Shown here in pieces: positions 35,499-45,122 of a DNA stretch of 64,000 nucleotides; positions within the stretch are counted from its first letter, which is position 1; every line of letters begins with the position of its first letter. The position numbers and the translations under genes were made by a program. The stretch lies in contig CAVWIN010000022.1 in assembly GCA_963755085.1 (NCBI GenBank), positions 72,609 through 136,608 on the forward strand, given 5' to 3'. This stretch comes from JACVRM01 sp963755085. GTDB taxonomy: Bacteria > Actinomycetota > Thermoleophilia > Gaiellales > Gaiellaceae. Under the pieces are notes generated by a model. The model made no database searches. It was not told the DNA's origin and saw nothing but the letters and a program-made list of their open reading frames with translations.

Positions 35499-35579
35499 CT
35501 TAACAGGGACTGTCCCTGTTAAGGAGCCGCAGCTTGGGTACGCGAACCTGCGTAACATCTACGTCGCGGTGCCTGGCAC
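35499..35579. repeat. Second copy of the TTAACAGGGA/GTGCCTGGCAC repeat
   Basis: CTTAACAGGGA-ctg-TCCCTGTTAAG (35499-35523) is a perfect palindrome with 11-base arms, and GGTGCCTGGCACT follows at about 35568-35580. Both modules match those of the element at 24451-24591, here in a shorter arrangement with a single outer unit. It lies between steA and steB. Confidence 0.6.
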
Positions 35580-35633
35580 TCAGGATGCCGTCGCAGGCCT
35601 GAACCAACCCTTCTGCGACACTCCGCGCGCGCA

Positions 35634-36494
35634 ATGTTCGACTTCCGGTACCACGTCGCGTCGCTCGTCGCGGTCTTCCTCGCGCTCGTCATCGGCATCC
35701 TCGTCGGCGTCGGGATCGCCGACCGCGGCGTCCGCGAGGACGCGCTGCGGCGCGACCTCGCCAACGCGCGCAGCCAGCTCGACCAGGCGCAGGGCAAGTC
35801 GGCCTTCCTCGAGCGCCAGCAGAAGGCGACCCAGGACTTCGTCGACTCCAGCTACCCGGCGCTCATGGCGCACCGCCTCGACGGCAAGCGCATCGCGCTC
35901 GTCTTCGTCGGCTCGGTCGACGACGACGTGCGCTCGAGCGTCCAGAAGGCGGTCGGCGACGCCGGCGGCAAGGTCGCCTTCATGCGCGCGCTGAAGCTGC
36001 CGGTCGACCGCAAGACGATGCAGTCCGCGCTCGCGCGCCGCCGCCAGCTGATCGCCAGCTACGCCGGCGACGACGGGCTCGGGAAGCTCGGCCAGGGCCT
36101 CGCGCAGGAGCTCGTCTCGGGCGGCGACACGCCGCTCTGGAACGCCGTCGGCACGAAGCTGATCGAGGAGCAGACCGGCAAGTTCGGGAAGGCCGACGGC
36201 GTCGTCGTCACCCGCACGGTCGGCCCGCAGCGCGGCCCGACCGGCCGCTTCCTGAAAGGCCTCTACGCCGGTCTCGGCACGGCAAGCGTCCCGGCCGTGG
36301 GCGTCGAGAGCTCGGACGCGTCGACGACCGCCGTCGCCGTCCTGCGCAACGCCGGCCTCTCGACGGTCGACGACCTCGAGCAGCCGACCGGCCGCCTCGC
36401 GCTCGCGCTGCTCCTGGAGGGCGGTCCGGGCGGGCGCTACGGCCTCCGCGCGGAGGACGACGCCCTGATGCCGCCGATCGACCCCGTTGGCTGA
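35634..36494 (+). CDS. steB: SteB/MctB-like envelope protein (annotated elsewhere as copper transporter)
   Basis: A 286-residue protein with one N-terminal transmembrane helix (YHVASLVAVFLALVIGILVG) starting MFDFRYHVASLVAVFLALVIG-like, then a coiled coil (LRRDLANARSQLDQAQ) and a folded domain with IALVFVG and GADGVVV-like strands. In Mycobacterium the homologue Rv1698 (MctB) was linked to copper and to an outer-membrane channel; in Corynebacterium the pair SteA-SteB acts in septum formation. The adjacent steA favours the division role. The stop overlaps the TTG of the next gene. Confidence 0.82.
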   Translation: MFDFRYHVASLVAVFLALVIGILVGVGIADRGVREDALRRDLANARSQLDQAQGKSAFLERQQKATQDFVDSSYPALMAHRLDGKRIALVFVGSVDDDVRSSVQKAVGDAGGKVAFMRALKLPVDRKTMQSALARRRQLIASYAGDDGLGKLGQGLAQELVSGGDTPLWNAVGTKLIEEQTGKFGKADGVVVTRTVGPQRGPTGRFLKGLYAGLGTASVPAVGVESSDASTTAVAVLRNAGLSTVDDLEQPTGRLALALLLEGGPGGRYGLRAEDDALMPPIDPVG

Positions 36495-37684
36495 CGCCGT
36501 CCTCGTCGCCGCGCGCGACGAGGAGGAGCGCATCGGCGCGACGGTCGCCGCGCTGCGCGAGCAGTTTCCGGAAGCGGAGATCCTCGTCGCCGACGACGGC
36601 TCACGCGACGCGACCGCGGCGCGCGCGGAGGAGGCGGGGGCGCGGGTCGTGCGCCTGCCGCGGCGCGGCAAGGGCCAGGCGCTCACCGCGGCCGAGCGCG
36701 AGGCGCCGCCGGGGCGGCTGCTCCTTGCCGACGCCGACCTGACCGGCGACCTGCGGCCGCTCGACGAGGCCGACGCCGACCTGGCCGTCGCCGCGTTCGC
36801 CGAGCGGCAGGGCGGCGGCTTCGGCATCGCCAAGCGCACGGCCCGCGTGCTGATCAAGGCGCTGTCGGGCATCGACGCGCGCGAGCCGCTCTCGGGCCAG
36901 CGCGCGCTTTCGCCCGCCGCGCGCCGCGCCGTCTTCCCGCTTGCCGCCGGCTTCGGCTGCGAGGTGCGCTCGACGATCGACGCCGCCCGCGCCGGGCTGC
37001 GCATCGAGGAGGTCGAGCTGCCGCTCGGCCACCGCGCCACCGGCCGCGACCTGCGCGGCTTCGCGCACCGCGCACACCAGCTCGTCGACGCGCTGCTCGC
37101 CGCCGGGCCGACCGCCGTCAACCACCGCGGCCTGCGCCTGCCGGTCGTCGGCTGGCTCGCCGGCCTGCGCCGCGACGTGTGGCTCGTGGCCGCGATCGGC
37201 CTCGCCGACGACGTCTGGAGCGGCCCCGAGCGCGGCTTCCGCGGGCACCTCGGCCAGCGGCCGCACGACGGGCGTGCTCAAGCTCGTCGGCATCCCCGCG
37301 GTCGCCTTCGCGCGCACGCGCTCGCTCTCCGGGACGCTGCTCGTCGCGCTCTCGGCCAACGCGCTCAACCAGCTCGACACGAAGCCCGGCCGCGCGCTCA
37401 AGGCGTACCTCGTGGCCGCGAGCGCGGTCGGCGCGCCGCGCCGCGTGGCCGTCTGCCTGCTTCCCTACGATCTCCGCGAGATGGGGATGCTGGGGGACGC
37501 GGGGGCGAACGCGCTGGGCGCGCTGCTAGGCTTGAGTTCCGTGAGTCGTCTCACGGCACGAGGCCGCTGGATCGCCATTGGCGCCCTCGCAGGCCTGACC
37601 CTTCTCGGTGAGCAGCGCTCCCTCGGAGCGATCGTCGAGCGCACGCCGGTGCTCCGCGAGCTCGACGCGCTGGGACGCGCGTGA
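36487..37684 (+). CDS. GT2 glycosyltransferase fused to a PNPT (MraY/WecA)-like membrane domain (one frameshift)
   Basis: Residues about 1-210 form a GT2 glycosyltransferase: VAARDEEERIGATVAALRE, ILVADDGSRDAT, RGKGQAL, LLLADADLTGD. The rest is membrane-like and carries motifs of polyprenyl-phosphate GlcNAc/MurNAc transferases: AIGLADDVWSGPERGFRG, LNQLDTKPGRALKA, GMLGDAGANALGALLG. The transferase part is much shorter than a normal ten-helix PNPT, so only the catalytic loops remain. The frame changes at 37252 by one extra G, and removing it joins FRGHL to ASGRTTGVLK. A polyprenol-linked sugar role is inferred. Start TTG 36487 overlaps steB. Confidence 0.78.
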
Positions 37685-39331
37685 GCCCGCGCCCGACCAA
37701 GTACGTCTTCGTCACCGGTGGCGTCGTCTCGGCTCTCGGCAAGGGCATCGTCGCCGCGTCGCTCGGCCGGCTGCTGAAGACGCGCGGCCTGCGCGTGCAG
37801 GCGCAGAAGTTCGACCCGTACCTCAACGTCGACCCGGGCACGATGAGCCCGTTCCAGCACGGCGAGGTCTTCGTCACCGAGGACGGCGCCGAGACCGACC
37901 TCGACATCGGCCACTACGAGCGCTTCATCGACGAGAACCTGTCGCGGAACGCGAGCCACACCGCCGGCGCCATCTGGAGCGCGGTGCTGCGCCGCGAGCG
38001 CAAGGGCGAGTACCTGGGCGCCACCGTCCAGGTGATCCCGCACATCACGAACGAGATCAAGCACCGCATCAAGCGCGCCGCCGAGGCGTCGCCCGCGGAC
38101 GTCGTCATCAGCGAGATCGGCGGCACCGTCGGCGACATCGAGTCGCAGCCGTTCCTGGAGGCGATCCGCCAGTTCCGGCGCGAGGTCGGCCCCGAGAACG
38201 TGCTCTACCTGCACTGCACGCTGGTGCCGTTCATCGGCGCGGCCGGCGAGCTGAAGACGAAGCCGACGCAGCACTCGGTCAACGAGCTGCGCCGCATCGG
38301 TATCCACCCCGACATCGTCGTCTGCCGCTCGACCGACGAGCTCACCGCACGACATCCGCGACAAGATCGCGCTCTTCGCCGACGTCGACGCGCGCGCCGT
38401 GATCTCCTGCCGCGACGTCCCGGACGTCTACCTCGTCCCGTCGCTGCTGCAGGAAGAGGGCCTGGACGAGCTCGTCTGCCAGGAGCTCGGGCTCGACACG
38501 CCGCCGGCCGAGCTCGGCGAGTGGCTGCAGATCACCGAGCGCATCGGCGAGCGCCTCGACGAGATCGAGATCGCGCTCGTCGGCAAGTACGTGAAGCTCC
38601 ACGACGCGTACCTGTCGGTGCACGAGGCGCTGAAGCACGCGGGCGTCCACCACGGCTGCCACGTTCGCGTGCGCTGGGTCGACGCCGAGCACATGTCGTA
38701 CGAGGAGGCGGTCGAGACGCTCGAGGGCGTCGACGGCGTGCTCGTTCCCGGCGGGTTCGGGTCGCGCGGCTGGGAGGGCAAGATCCTCGCCTGCCGCGTC
38801 GCGCGCGAGCACGGCATCCCGTACCTCGGCATCTGCCTGGGCATGCACGTCGCCGTGTCCGAGTTCGCGCGGCACGTGGCCGGGCTCGAGGGCGCCAACT
38901 CGACCGAGATGGACCCGGAGACGCCGTACCCGGTGATCGACCTGCTGCCCGAGCAGAAGGAGATCGAGGATCTCGGCGGCACCATGCGCCTCGGCGCGCA
39001 GGCGGTCGAGCTCGCGGACGGCACGCGCGCGCAGGAGGCGTACGGCGAGGGCGTCGTGCACGAGCGCCACCGGCACCGCTACGAGGTCAACAACCACCTC
39101 CGGCGCCGGCTCGAGGAGCTCGGCCTGGTCGTCTCGGGCACGTACCAGGAGGGTCGCCTGGTCGAGATCATCGAGCTGCCCGACCACCCGTGGTTCGTGG
39201 CCAGCCAGTTCCACCCGGAGTTCAAGAGCCGCCCGACCCGGCCGGCGCCGCTCTTCCGCGACTTCGTCGGCGCAGGGCTCGAGCGCGCTCAGATGCGCAC
39301 GCGGGCCGCGGCGAGCACCGCGCTCAGGTAG
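37681..39331 (+). CDS. pyrG: CTP synthase (one frameshift)
   Basis: Makes CTP from UTP using glutamine and ATP. Synthetase domain: KYVFVTGGVVSALGKGI, QKFDPYLNVDPGTMSPFQHG, ETDLDIGHYERF, SEIGGTVGDIESQ. Glutamine amidotransferase domain: LVPGGFGSRG, nucleophile Cys in GICLGMHVAV (His where Gln is usual), and HPEF near the end. The frame changes at 38347-38350 by one extra base, splitting CRSTDELT from DIRDKIALFADVD. Joined length is about 549 residues, as expected. GTG start overlaps the preceding stop. Confidence 0.95.
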
Positions 39332-39975
39332 CGGCGCACCTGCGCGTGGCTCGCCGGCCCTGCCGGCAGCTCGGCCGCGAAGGCCGTGGTGCCCGGCAGC
39401 ACGCGGTTCTGCCACGTCACTGCGCTGCCGCCGAGGGGCGGGAGCGGGTGGTACGGGAGGCCCGACACGCGGGCGAACGCGCGCTCGACGTGACGGTCGC
39501 CGCCGGACGCCCAGACGAGATTCAGGTGCTGGTGGAACCAGATGGTCACATGCGGCCGGACCCGGAGGATCAGCGACCGTGCGATGCGCGCCTCGCGCTC
39601 CGAGAACGGCCGCGGCCCCGACTCGTACACGCCCGTGCGCGGCCGCCACGCGACCCCGAAGTTGCGGTTCAGGTCGACGCCGTGCTGGTTGCCGCGCGTG
39701 CCCGCGGCGACGCCGTCCGGGTTCAGATCCGGCACGATCCACAGGTTGAGGTCCCGGGGCCGGGCGCGCTCGAGCGCCCGCGCGACGGCGATCCCGGCCG
39801 CCTCGTTGCCGTGGATGCATCCGACGACGAGCACCGGCGTCCCGTGCGGATTGCCGACCTGCACGACGCGGATCGGGCGCCCGTCCCACGACCGTCCAAG
39901 CAGGACAGTCCTGGCCTGGGCCGGCGCGGCGAGCACGAGCGCGAGCAGCGCGGCGGCTCCGGCGGCGCGTCCCAT
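39289..39975 (-). CDS. Secreted zinc carboxypeptidase-like protein (M14 family)
   Basis: A 228-residue exported peptidase. Signal peptide GRAAGAAALLALVLAAPAQA; zinc ligands in GCIHGNEAAG (HxxE) and IWFHQH; substrate-binding NPDGVAAGTRGNQHGVDLNRNF; the general base Glu in FAAELPAG. The layout fits the small DUF2817/M14 peptidases that trim peptidoglycan peptides, for example gamma-D-Glu-meso-DAP bonds. It converges on pyrG with 43 bases of overlap. ATG 39975 is chosen because the signal peptide starts there. Confidence 0.85.
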   Translation of the reverse strand: MGRAAGAAALLALVLAAPAQARTVLLGRSWDGRPIRVVQVGNPHGTPVLVVGCIHGNEAAGIAVARALERARPRDLNLWIVPDLNPDGVAAGTRGNQHGVDLNRNFGVAWRPRTGVYESGPRPFSEREARIARSLILRVRPHVTIWFHQHLNLVWASGGDRHVERAFARVSGLPYHPLPPLGGSAVTWQNRVLPGTTAFAAELPAGPASHAQVRRYLSAVLAAARVRI

Positions 39976-39982
39976 TGCGTCA

Positions 39983-39988
39983 TACGAT
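39983..39988 (+). promoter_or_regulatory. -10 box of the M20 peptidase gene
   Basis: TACGAT lies six bases before GTG 39995. The divergent peptidase starts only 19 bases away, so the two promoters overlap. Confidence 0.45.
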
Positions 39989-39994
39989 GCCGCC

Positions 39995-41126
39995 GTGCCT
40001 GAAAACGGCCTGACCGAGGTCGCAGAGCTCTTCGTCGAGCTCGCCGCCATGCCGAGCCCCTCGGGGCAGGAGCGGGTCGTGGCCGACGCGGTCACGCGCT
40101 ACCTCCGCGATCTCGCGCTCGACGTCGACGAGGACGACGCCGGCGCTCGCGTGGGCTCGACGATGGGGAACCTCTACACGCGCATCGAGCCGACCGCGCA
40201 GAACGGCGGCACGCCGATCTTCCTCTGCGCGCACCTCGACACCGTGCCGCCGGACGGCCCGATCGAGCCGGTCGTGGACGACGAGGGCGTGATCCGCAAC
40301 GCGCGGCAGACGATCCTCGGCGCCGACGACAAGTCGGCGGTCGCGGTCATGCTCGAGTCGGTGCGGCGGATCCTCGCCGAGGGGCGGCCGCACGCCGGCA
40401 TCGAGCTCGTCTTCACGCCGAAGGAGGAGACGGGGCTCGAGGGCGCGGGCGCGTTCGACGAGACGCCGGCTCGTCTCCCGGGTCGGGTACGTGTTCGACC
40501 AGGCCTCGCCGATCGGCGACGTCATCCTCGGCGCGCCGCACCAGGCGTCGATCGAGGCGATCTTCCGCGGCAAGGCGGCGCACGCCGGCATGGCGCCCGA
40601 GGAGGGCCGCTCGGCGATCGCGGCCGCGGCGCGCGCGATCGCCGACCTGCGGCTCGGCCGGCTCGACGAGATCACGACCGCGAGCGTCGGGCTGATTCGC
40701 GGCGGCACCGCGAAGAACGTCGTGCCTGAGCTGTGCTCGTTCGACTGCGACGTGCGCTCGCACGACCACGACGCGCTCACCGACCTGCTCCGCGAGATGC
40801 TCGAGACGATGACCTTCGCCGCCTCGCTCTCGGACTGCGACATGGAGGCGCACGTCGAGGAGCACTTCACGGGCTACCGCTTCCGCCAGTCCGACACGCC
40901 CGTGCGCATCGCCGTCGAGGCGCTGCAGACGGTCGGCCGCGAGCCGAACTTCATGCTGACCGGCGGCGGCGCGGACGCCAACGTCTTCAACGACCGTGGC
41001 CTCGAGTGCCTGAACCTCGGGAACGGCATGGCCGCGATCCACTCGTCGGACGAGCACATCGCGGTCGCCGACCTCGACGCGATGGTCGACGTGACGCTCG
41101 CGCTGGTCGACGCCGCGCGCGGGTGA
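39995..41126 (+). CDS. M20-family metallopeptidase, tripeptidase-like (one frameshift)
   Basis: A PepT/M20-type peptidase of about 376 residues. Metal ligands: His and Asp in CAHLDTVPP, bridging Asp in LGADDKSAVAVML, catalytic Glu pair in PKEETGLEGA, dimerisation-domain loop KAAHAGMAPEEGRSAI, and the last His in AIHSSDEHI. The frame changes at 40466-40467 by one extra C; removing it gives AFDETRLVSRVGYVFD. Start is GTG 39995. The stop overlaps the DUF3866 GTG. Confidence 0.9.
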
Positions 41127-42053
41127 TCGGCCTCAGGCGCGGTGCGGTCACGGCGATCGTCGAGCGCGCCGAGGGGCTCGTGCGGCTCGAGGTCGACGGC
41201 GAGCCGTGCATCGCCTATCCCCGTCTGAGTGGCCCGGTCGCGCTCGGCGACGAGGTGCTTGTCAACGTGCAGGCGCGCGAGCTCGGGCTCGGCTCGGGCG
41301 GCTTCGACGTGCTCGTCGCCAACCTGACGCGCGGTCTCGGCCTCCCGCCGGAGCCGGGCGCGCACGTCATGACGCTGCCGTACACGCCGGTGCAGGCGGC
41401 CGCGCGGTTCGCCGAGGAGACGGACGAGCTCGCCGAGGGCCTCGACGGCATGCCGGTCGTCCTCTGCACGGTGCACAGCCAGGTGGCGCCGGTCGCCGCG
41501 GGGCTGGCGGGCGCTCGGGTCGCGTACGTGCAGGTCGCGGGCGGCGCGCTGCCGGTGTCGCTCTCGGACACCGTGCGTGCGCTGAAGGCGCGCGGGCTCG
41601 TCGAGGTGGCCGTCGCCGCTGCGCCGTGCCTGGACGGCGACGTCCAGTGCGCGAGCGTCGCGGGCGCGCTGCTCTGGGCGGCGCGGCGCTACGAGGCGGT
41701 GATCGCGTCGGTCGGGCCGGGGCTCGTGGGCACGGGCAGCGCGTGGGGCCACGGCGCGCTGGCGCTCGCCGACGTGGCGAACGTGGCGCGGGCGCTCGGC
41801 GGCGAGCCGATCCTGGCGGTGCGCGTCTCCGACCGCGACGAGCCGCGAGCGCCACCGCGGCGTCTCGCACCATGCCCGCGCCGTGCTGGCGCTGTCGTCG
41901 CCGACCGTGCCCGAGGGCGGCGGCGAGGGCTGGGAGGAGGCCTGCGCCGGCCTGCCGCTCTCGCACATGGGCCGCGGCCCGGACGAGGAGCCGGCGTTCT
42001 TCGCGGCGGCGTTCGCGGCGGGCAAGCTGGCGCTCCGCCGCGTGCGCGGTTGA
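41123..42053 (+). CDS. DUF3866 family protein (one frameshift)
   Basis: A protein of about 309 residues matching the conserved DUF3866 family of Gram-positive bacteria: ALGDEVLVNVQARELGLGSGGFDVLVANL, HVMTLPYTPVQ, GMPVVLCTVHSQVAPV, SVGPGLVGTGSAWGHGA, then after the frameshift RHRGVSHHARAVLALSSPT and the C-terminal LSHMGRGPDEEPAFFAAAFAAG. The extra base is C41846. Function unknown; in many genomes it follows M20 peptidase or NUDIX genes near xerD, as here near a peptidase. Confidence 0.85.
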
Positions 42054-42090
42054 GGTTCCGACACTCTTAGGCGACTTTCGGTAGACGCGC

Positions 42091-42110
42091 AACCCCTCGA
42101 TCGGGGGGTT
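42091..42110 (+). terminator. Hairpin after the peptidase-DUF3866 operon
   Basis: AACCCC (42091-42096) pairs with GGGGTT (42105-42110), with further T-G and C-G pairs inside. It follows the DUF3866 stop by 38 bases. There is no T tract, so termination would be inefficient or factor-assisted. Confidence 0.45.
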
Positions 42111-42166
42111 CGGCCGTCGCGGGAGGCGCCGATGCGTAAGGTGCAGCAGCCGCATCACCGCCCCCC

Positions 42167-43715
42167 ATGAACAACACGCCCCATTTTGATTGGACTCAGG
42201 GACCGCGCTGGACGGTTGGCCAGCCGGGACCTCGGCGACCCGCTCCCATTGGTGGGCGTCGTTGGCTCGTGGTCGGCCTGGTCAGTGTCGCTGCGGCAAT
42301 GCTCTCGGTTCTGGCGTTCGCCGGCGTCTCCGCAAAGGGCGCGACGCTGTACCCCTGTGCCGGGGCGCCGGCCGACGCGCCGCAGACGATGTACCCGGAG
42401 AAGCGGTACTACCTGGAGACCCAGGCGTGGTGGACGCCGATGCCCGGCCACACGATGGACGAGCCGTTCCAGGACCGCACCGGCCACATTCATGTCAGCA
42501 CGTGCGTGCCGCTCTACCAGACGGTGTCCGGCGGAACGCTCCATCTCGACATGAAGTGGCAGGAGCACATGATGCAGGGCGTCAACGGCCAGGGAGCCCC
42601 GCTGCCCCTCAGCTTCATCGTCTACATCGAAGGCATCTTCGACGGGGTCAACCTCAGAAACCTCGGGCTCTGGCCGGGCAATGCGTGCACCACGATGCAG
42701 TGCCAGGGCTGGGTCAGCGTCGATTTCGACTACTCGAAGGCGCCGTCCGGCTGGGGCAACCTCAACACCTTCATCCAGGAGTTCTTCACGGACTGCCCGG
42801 CAGGGCACGCGAGTGCCGCCAGCTGCGGACGCTGAATCACTGGCCGGTGAACTTCGTGACGAGCAACCCGCCGGCCACGGGGCACGAGCGTGCTCGCGCC
42901 CGACGCGTACACCGGCGGGGAGTCTTGGTTCACCCAGGAAGACGGCGGGTCGGCGTACGCGCGCGCGTTCGTGCAGCGCCCCGAGATCTCGAAGCTCTGG
43001 AACATCGACACCGGGCAGCTCGTCCCGAAATCGGGTGTCTTCCACATCACGATCAGCGGCGAGAAGGACGGAAACCGCGCCTTGATCGACCCTGCGCTGC
43101 ATGCGATGCCACCTGTTCTCGGCACGGTCGTCATGGACGAGCCGCCGGCGACCGGCGCACCGACCTACAAGAGCTACGACCTTGCCATCGACACGACCAA
43201 GCTGACCGACGGTGTGCACCGGCTGTTCTTCCAGAACATCTTCAAGCGGCCGTCGGGAGAGCAATCCGGCGTCATCGTGCTTCCGTTCCTCGTCGCGAAT
43301 GCGGCTCCGCCGCCTCCTACGACCTCGACGACGCCGACGACCACCACGATGCCGACGACCACCACGATGCCGACGACCACCACGATGCCGACGACCACCA
43401 CGATGCCGACGACCACCACGATGCCGACGACCACCACGATGCCGACGACCACGACACGACGACCACGACCACCAACCCGAACCCGGGGTCAACGAGCACG
43501 TCGAACCGACGACGACGACGACGCCGCCGCCGCCCGGGCATGTCCACCACAAGCCCTGCAAGGCAGGGTGCCGCGCGCTCGCCCAAACCCGCGGGGCAAC
43601 GCAGTCGGCAGTGGACGCGCTGAGCACGCAGCTTGCGCGCGAGCGCGTGACTAACGCGAAGCTCCGGCAGCAGATCGAACGCCTGCGAAAGGCGCTCAAG
43701 AAGCGCGCGCCCTGA
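42167..43715 (+). CDS. Exported protein with Thr/Pro repeat linker and C-terminal coiled coil (several frameshifts)
   Basis: Start ATG 42167 (MNNTPHFDWTQG). One transmembrane/signal helix (RWLVVGLVSVAAAMLSVLAF), then a Cys-containing extracellular domain (LYPCAGAPADAPQTMYPEKR, WWTPMPGHTMDEPF, GHIHVSTCVPLYQTVSGG). The frame shifts near 42830 and 42878, continuing through SNPPATG and LAPDAYTGGESWFTQEDGGS. A (TTTMPT)n linker encoded by an 18-base repeat follows, then further shifts and a C terminus GHVHHKPCKAGCRALAQ plus a basic coiled coil KLRQQIERLRKALKKRAP. Family not recognised. The linker resembles wall-spanning stalks of actinobacterial surface proteins. Confidence 0.6.
43322..43456 (+). 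repeat. 18-base tandem repeat coding Thr-Thr-Thr-Met-Pro-Thr
   Basis: About seven head-to-tail copies of ACCACCACGATGCCGACG lie inside the exported protein gene. The copies are nearly identical, so copy number is probably variable and prone to assembly error; the frame is lost just after the array. Confidence 0.85.
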
Positions 43716-43836
43716 TTCACTCGCTGCGACGCCCGGTCTGACGCGTGAGCGCGCGATCAACGGCCGGCTTCGCCGTCGGCTCGATCGCCTTCGGAGAGCG
43801 GTCGAGAGGGCCACGCCGCCGCTGATACGGCGACCG

Positions 43837-44934
43837 TTACGCGCTCGACGTGTAGAGCGCGTCGTACGCTTTGACCATCCGGTCAAGCGTGTACTTCCCG
43901 CGGACGGCAGCGGCTCCACGCTCCCCGATGGCGGCTCGTAACTCGGGGTCGCCGCTGAGTTGTTCCAGCCTAGCGCCCAATTCGGCGGGGCTATCGACGA
44001 CGAAGCCTGTGTCGCCGTTCAAGACGTGCTCCAGCATGCCACCGCCGTCGGTGAAGATCGCCGTCGGAATCCCGAGAGCCATCGCCTCGACGAGCGCATT
44101 GCCGAACGACTCTTCCGGCCCCGTCGGGAGGACGAACGCGTCCATCACCTGGAGGTAGTCGGCAACGTTCTCGCGCTTCCCGAGGAAGGAGACTCGATCA
44201 CTGATACCAAGGTCGGCAGCCGCGACCTCGAGGCGCCGGCGGTCTGGCCCATCCCCGAGGACGTAGCAATGGACCCCGCGGTGCCCCATCGAAGCGACCG
44301 CCTGGAGCAGGAGGTCGACGCGCTTGATCGGGCGGAGGTTCGCCGTCGTGGCGACGCGGAAGCGCGAGCTGCTTTCTTCGAGCTCGGTCTCGATCTCCGC
44401 TCGCGTCCGCGCGGGACGGAGGAGGTCGAAGTCGATTCCGTTGTATGTCGTGGGGATCGCCGCCTCAGGGATCCGAAAGAGCCGGGCGGCGGCCCGGGCG
44501 GCGTGATGCGTGTTCGCCGAAAGCCCGCTGAAGGCCCGAAGCAGCGCTGCCGAGGTCCCGTAGCGCACCACTTGCTTCCAGCGGTACCGGAAGATGCCGC
44601 CCCGATGCGTGTAATACCGCCTCACGCCGACAGTCAGTGCGGCCGCCATTAGGGTCGGCTCGGCCGAGTGAAAATGGATGATGTCGTATTGCCGCATGAG
44701 CTCGCGCGCGCGGCGAGCAACCGTCGGGTCGAGCGCGCGCCGTTGGCGGATCTCGTGGATCGTCGCGCCCGTGCTTCTTAGATAGCCGCCGTAGAAGCCG
44801 ACAACGTGTCCCACCGCGACGTCGGCTTCGAGGCCATGCCGCCGCTGCGCCGAGACGAGTTGGCAGACGGCGCGCTCCGTGCCGCCGACCTCGAGCGTCC
44901 AGACGATGTGAAGAATTCGTTGAGCAGTCGACAT
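43837..44934 (-). CDS. GT4-family glycosyltransferase
   Basis: A 365-residue GT-B glycosyltransferase. N-terminal acceptor domain: HIVWTLEVGGTERAVCQLV, VGFYGGYLRSTGATIHEIR, IIHFHSAEP. C-terminal nucleotide-sugar domain: FRVATTANLRPIKRVDLLLQ, YVLGDGPDRRRLE, VSFLGKRENVADYLQVMDAFVLPT and the catalytic-site EESFGNALVEAMALGIPTA. It probably adds a sugar to a surface polysaccharide or lipid. It stands alone on the minus strand among plus-strand envelope genes, next to a polysaccharide deacetylase transcribed divergently. Confidence 0.9.
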   Translation of the reverse strand: MSTAQRILHIVWTLEVGGTERAVCQLVSAQRRHGLEADVAVGHVVGFYGGYLRSTGATIHEIRQRRALDPTVARRARELMRQYDIIHFHSAEPTLMAAALTVGVRRYYTHRGGIFRYRWKQVVRYGTSAALLRAFSGLSANTHHAARAAARLFRIPEAAIPTTYNGIDFDLLRPARTRAEIETELEESSSRFRVATTANLRPIKRVDLLLQAVASMGHRGVHCYVLGDGPDRRRLEVAAADLGISDRVSFLGKRENVADYLQVMDAFVLPTGPEESFGNALVEAMALGIPTAIFTDGGGMLEHVLNGDTGFVVDSPAELGARLEQLSGDPELRAAIGERGAAAVRGKYTLDRMVKAYDALYTSSA

Positions 44935-45110
44935 TCGGCGGCTGTCAGGCGCACAGACAACGGAGAGCGAGCGGCGTTTGACTCAGCATGAGTCCTTTCC
45001 CCAGGTTAGGCAACGATACCGCTTGGCGCAGGCTTTTGACGGCCGTCGCCAGCGCCCCGGCGCGGTCACGGTCAGTCCGAAAGTCCGACCTCTACCGAAC
45101 CTGACGTCAC

Positions 45111-45116
45111 TATGCT
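45111..45116 (+). promoter_or_regulatory. -10 box of the polysaccharide deacetylase gene
   Basis: TATGCT ends six bases before GTG 45123, consistent with leaderless transcription. The preceding gap (44935-45110) holds only one small palindrome (GACTCA-gca-TGAGTC, 44980-44994) and nothing else I can support. Confidence 0.45.
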
Positions 45117-45122
45117 CCGTAC

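Noticed and set aside
43322..43456. Regular 18-base repeats that might be taken for a CRISPR array
   Set aside because: The copies are contiguous with no spacers, are in frame and encode Thr/Met/Pro; no cas gene is present.
43716..43836. Short open frame in the gap after the stalked surface protein
   Set aside because: Only about 26 codons, no ribosome site and no recognisable pattern; the gap appears empty.
44980..44994. GACTCA-gca-TGAGTC hairpin followed by CTTTCC, resembling a terminator
   Set aside because: No plus-strand gene ends upstream of it; it may be an operator for the divergent genes but a six-base palindrome alone is weak evidence.
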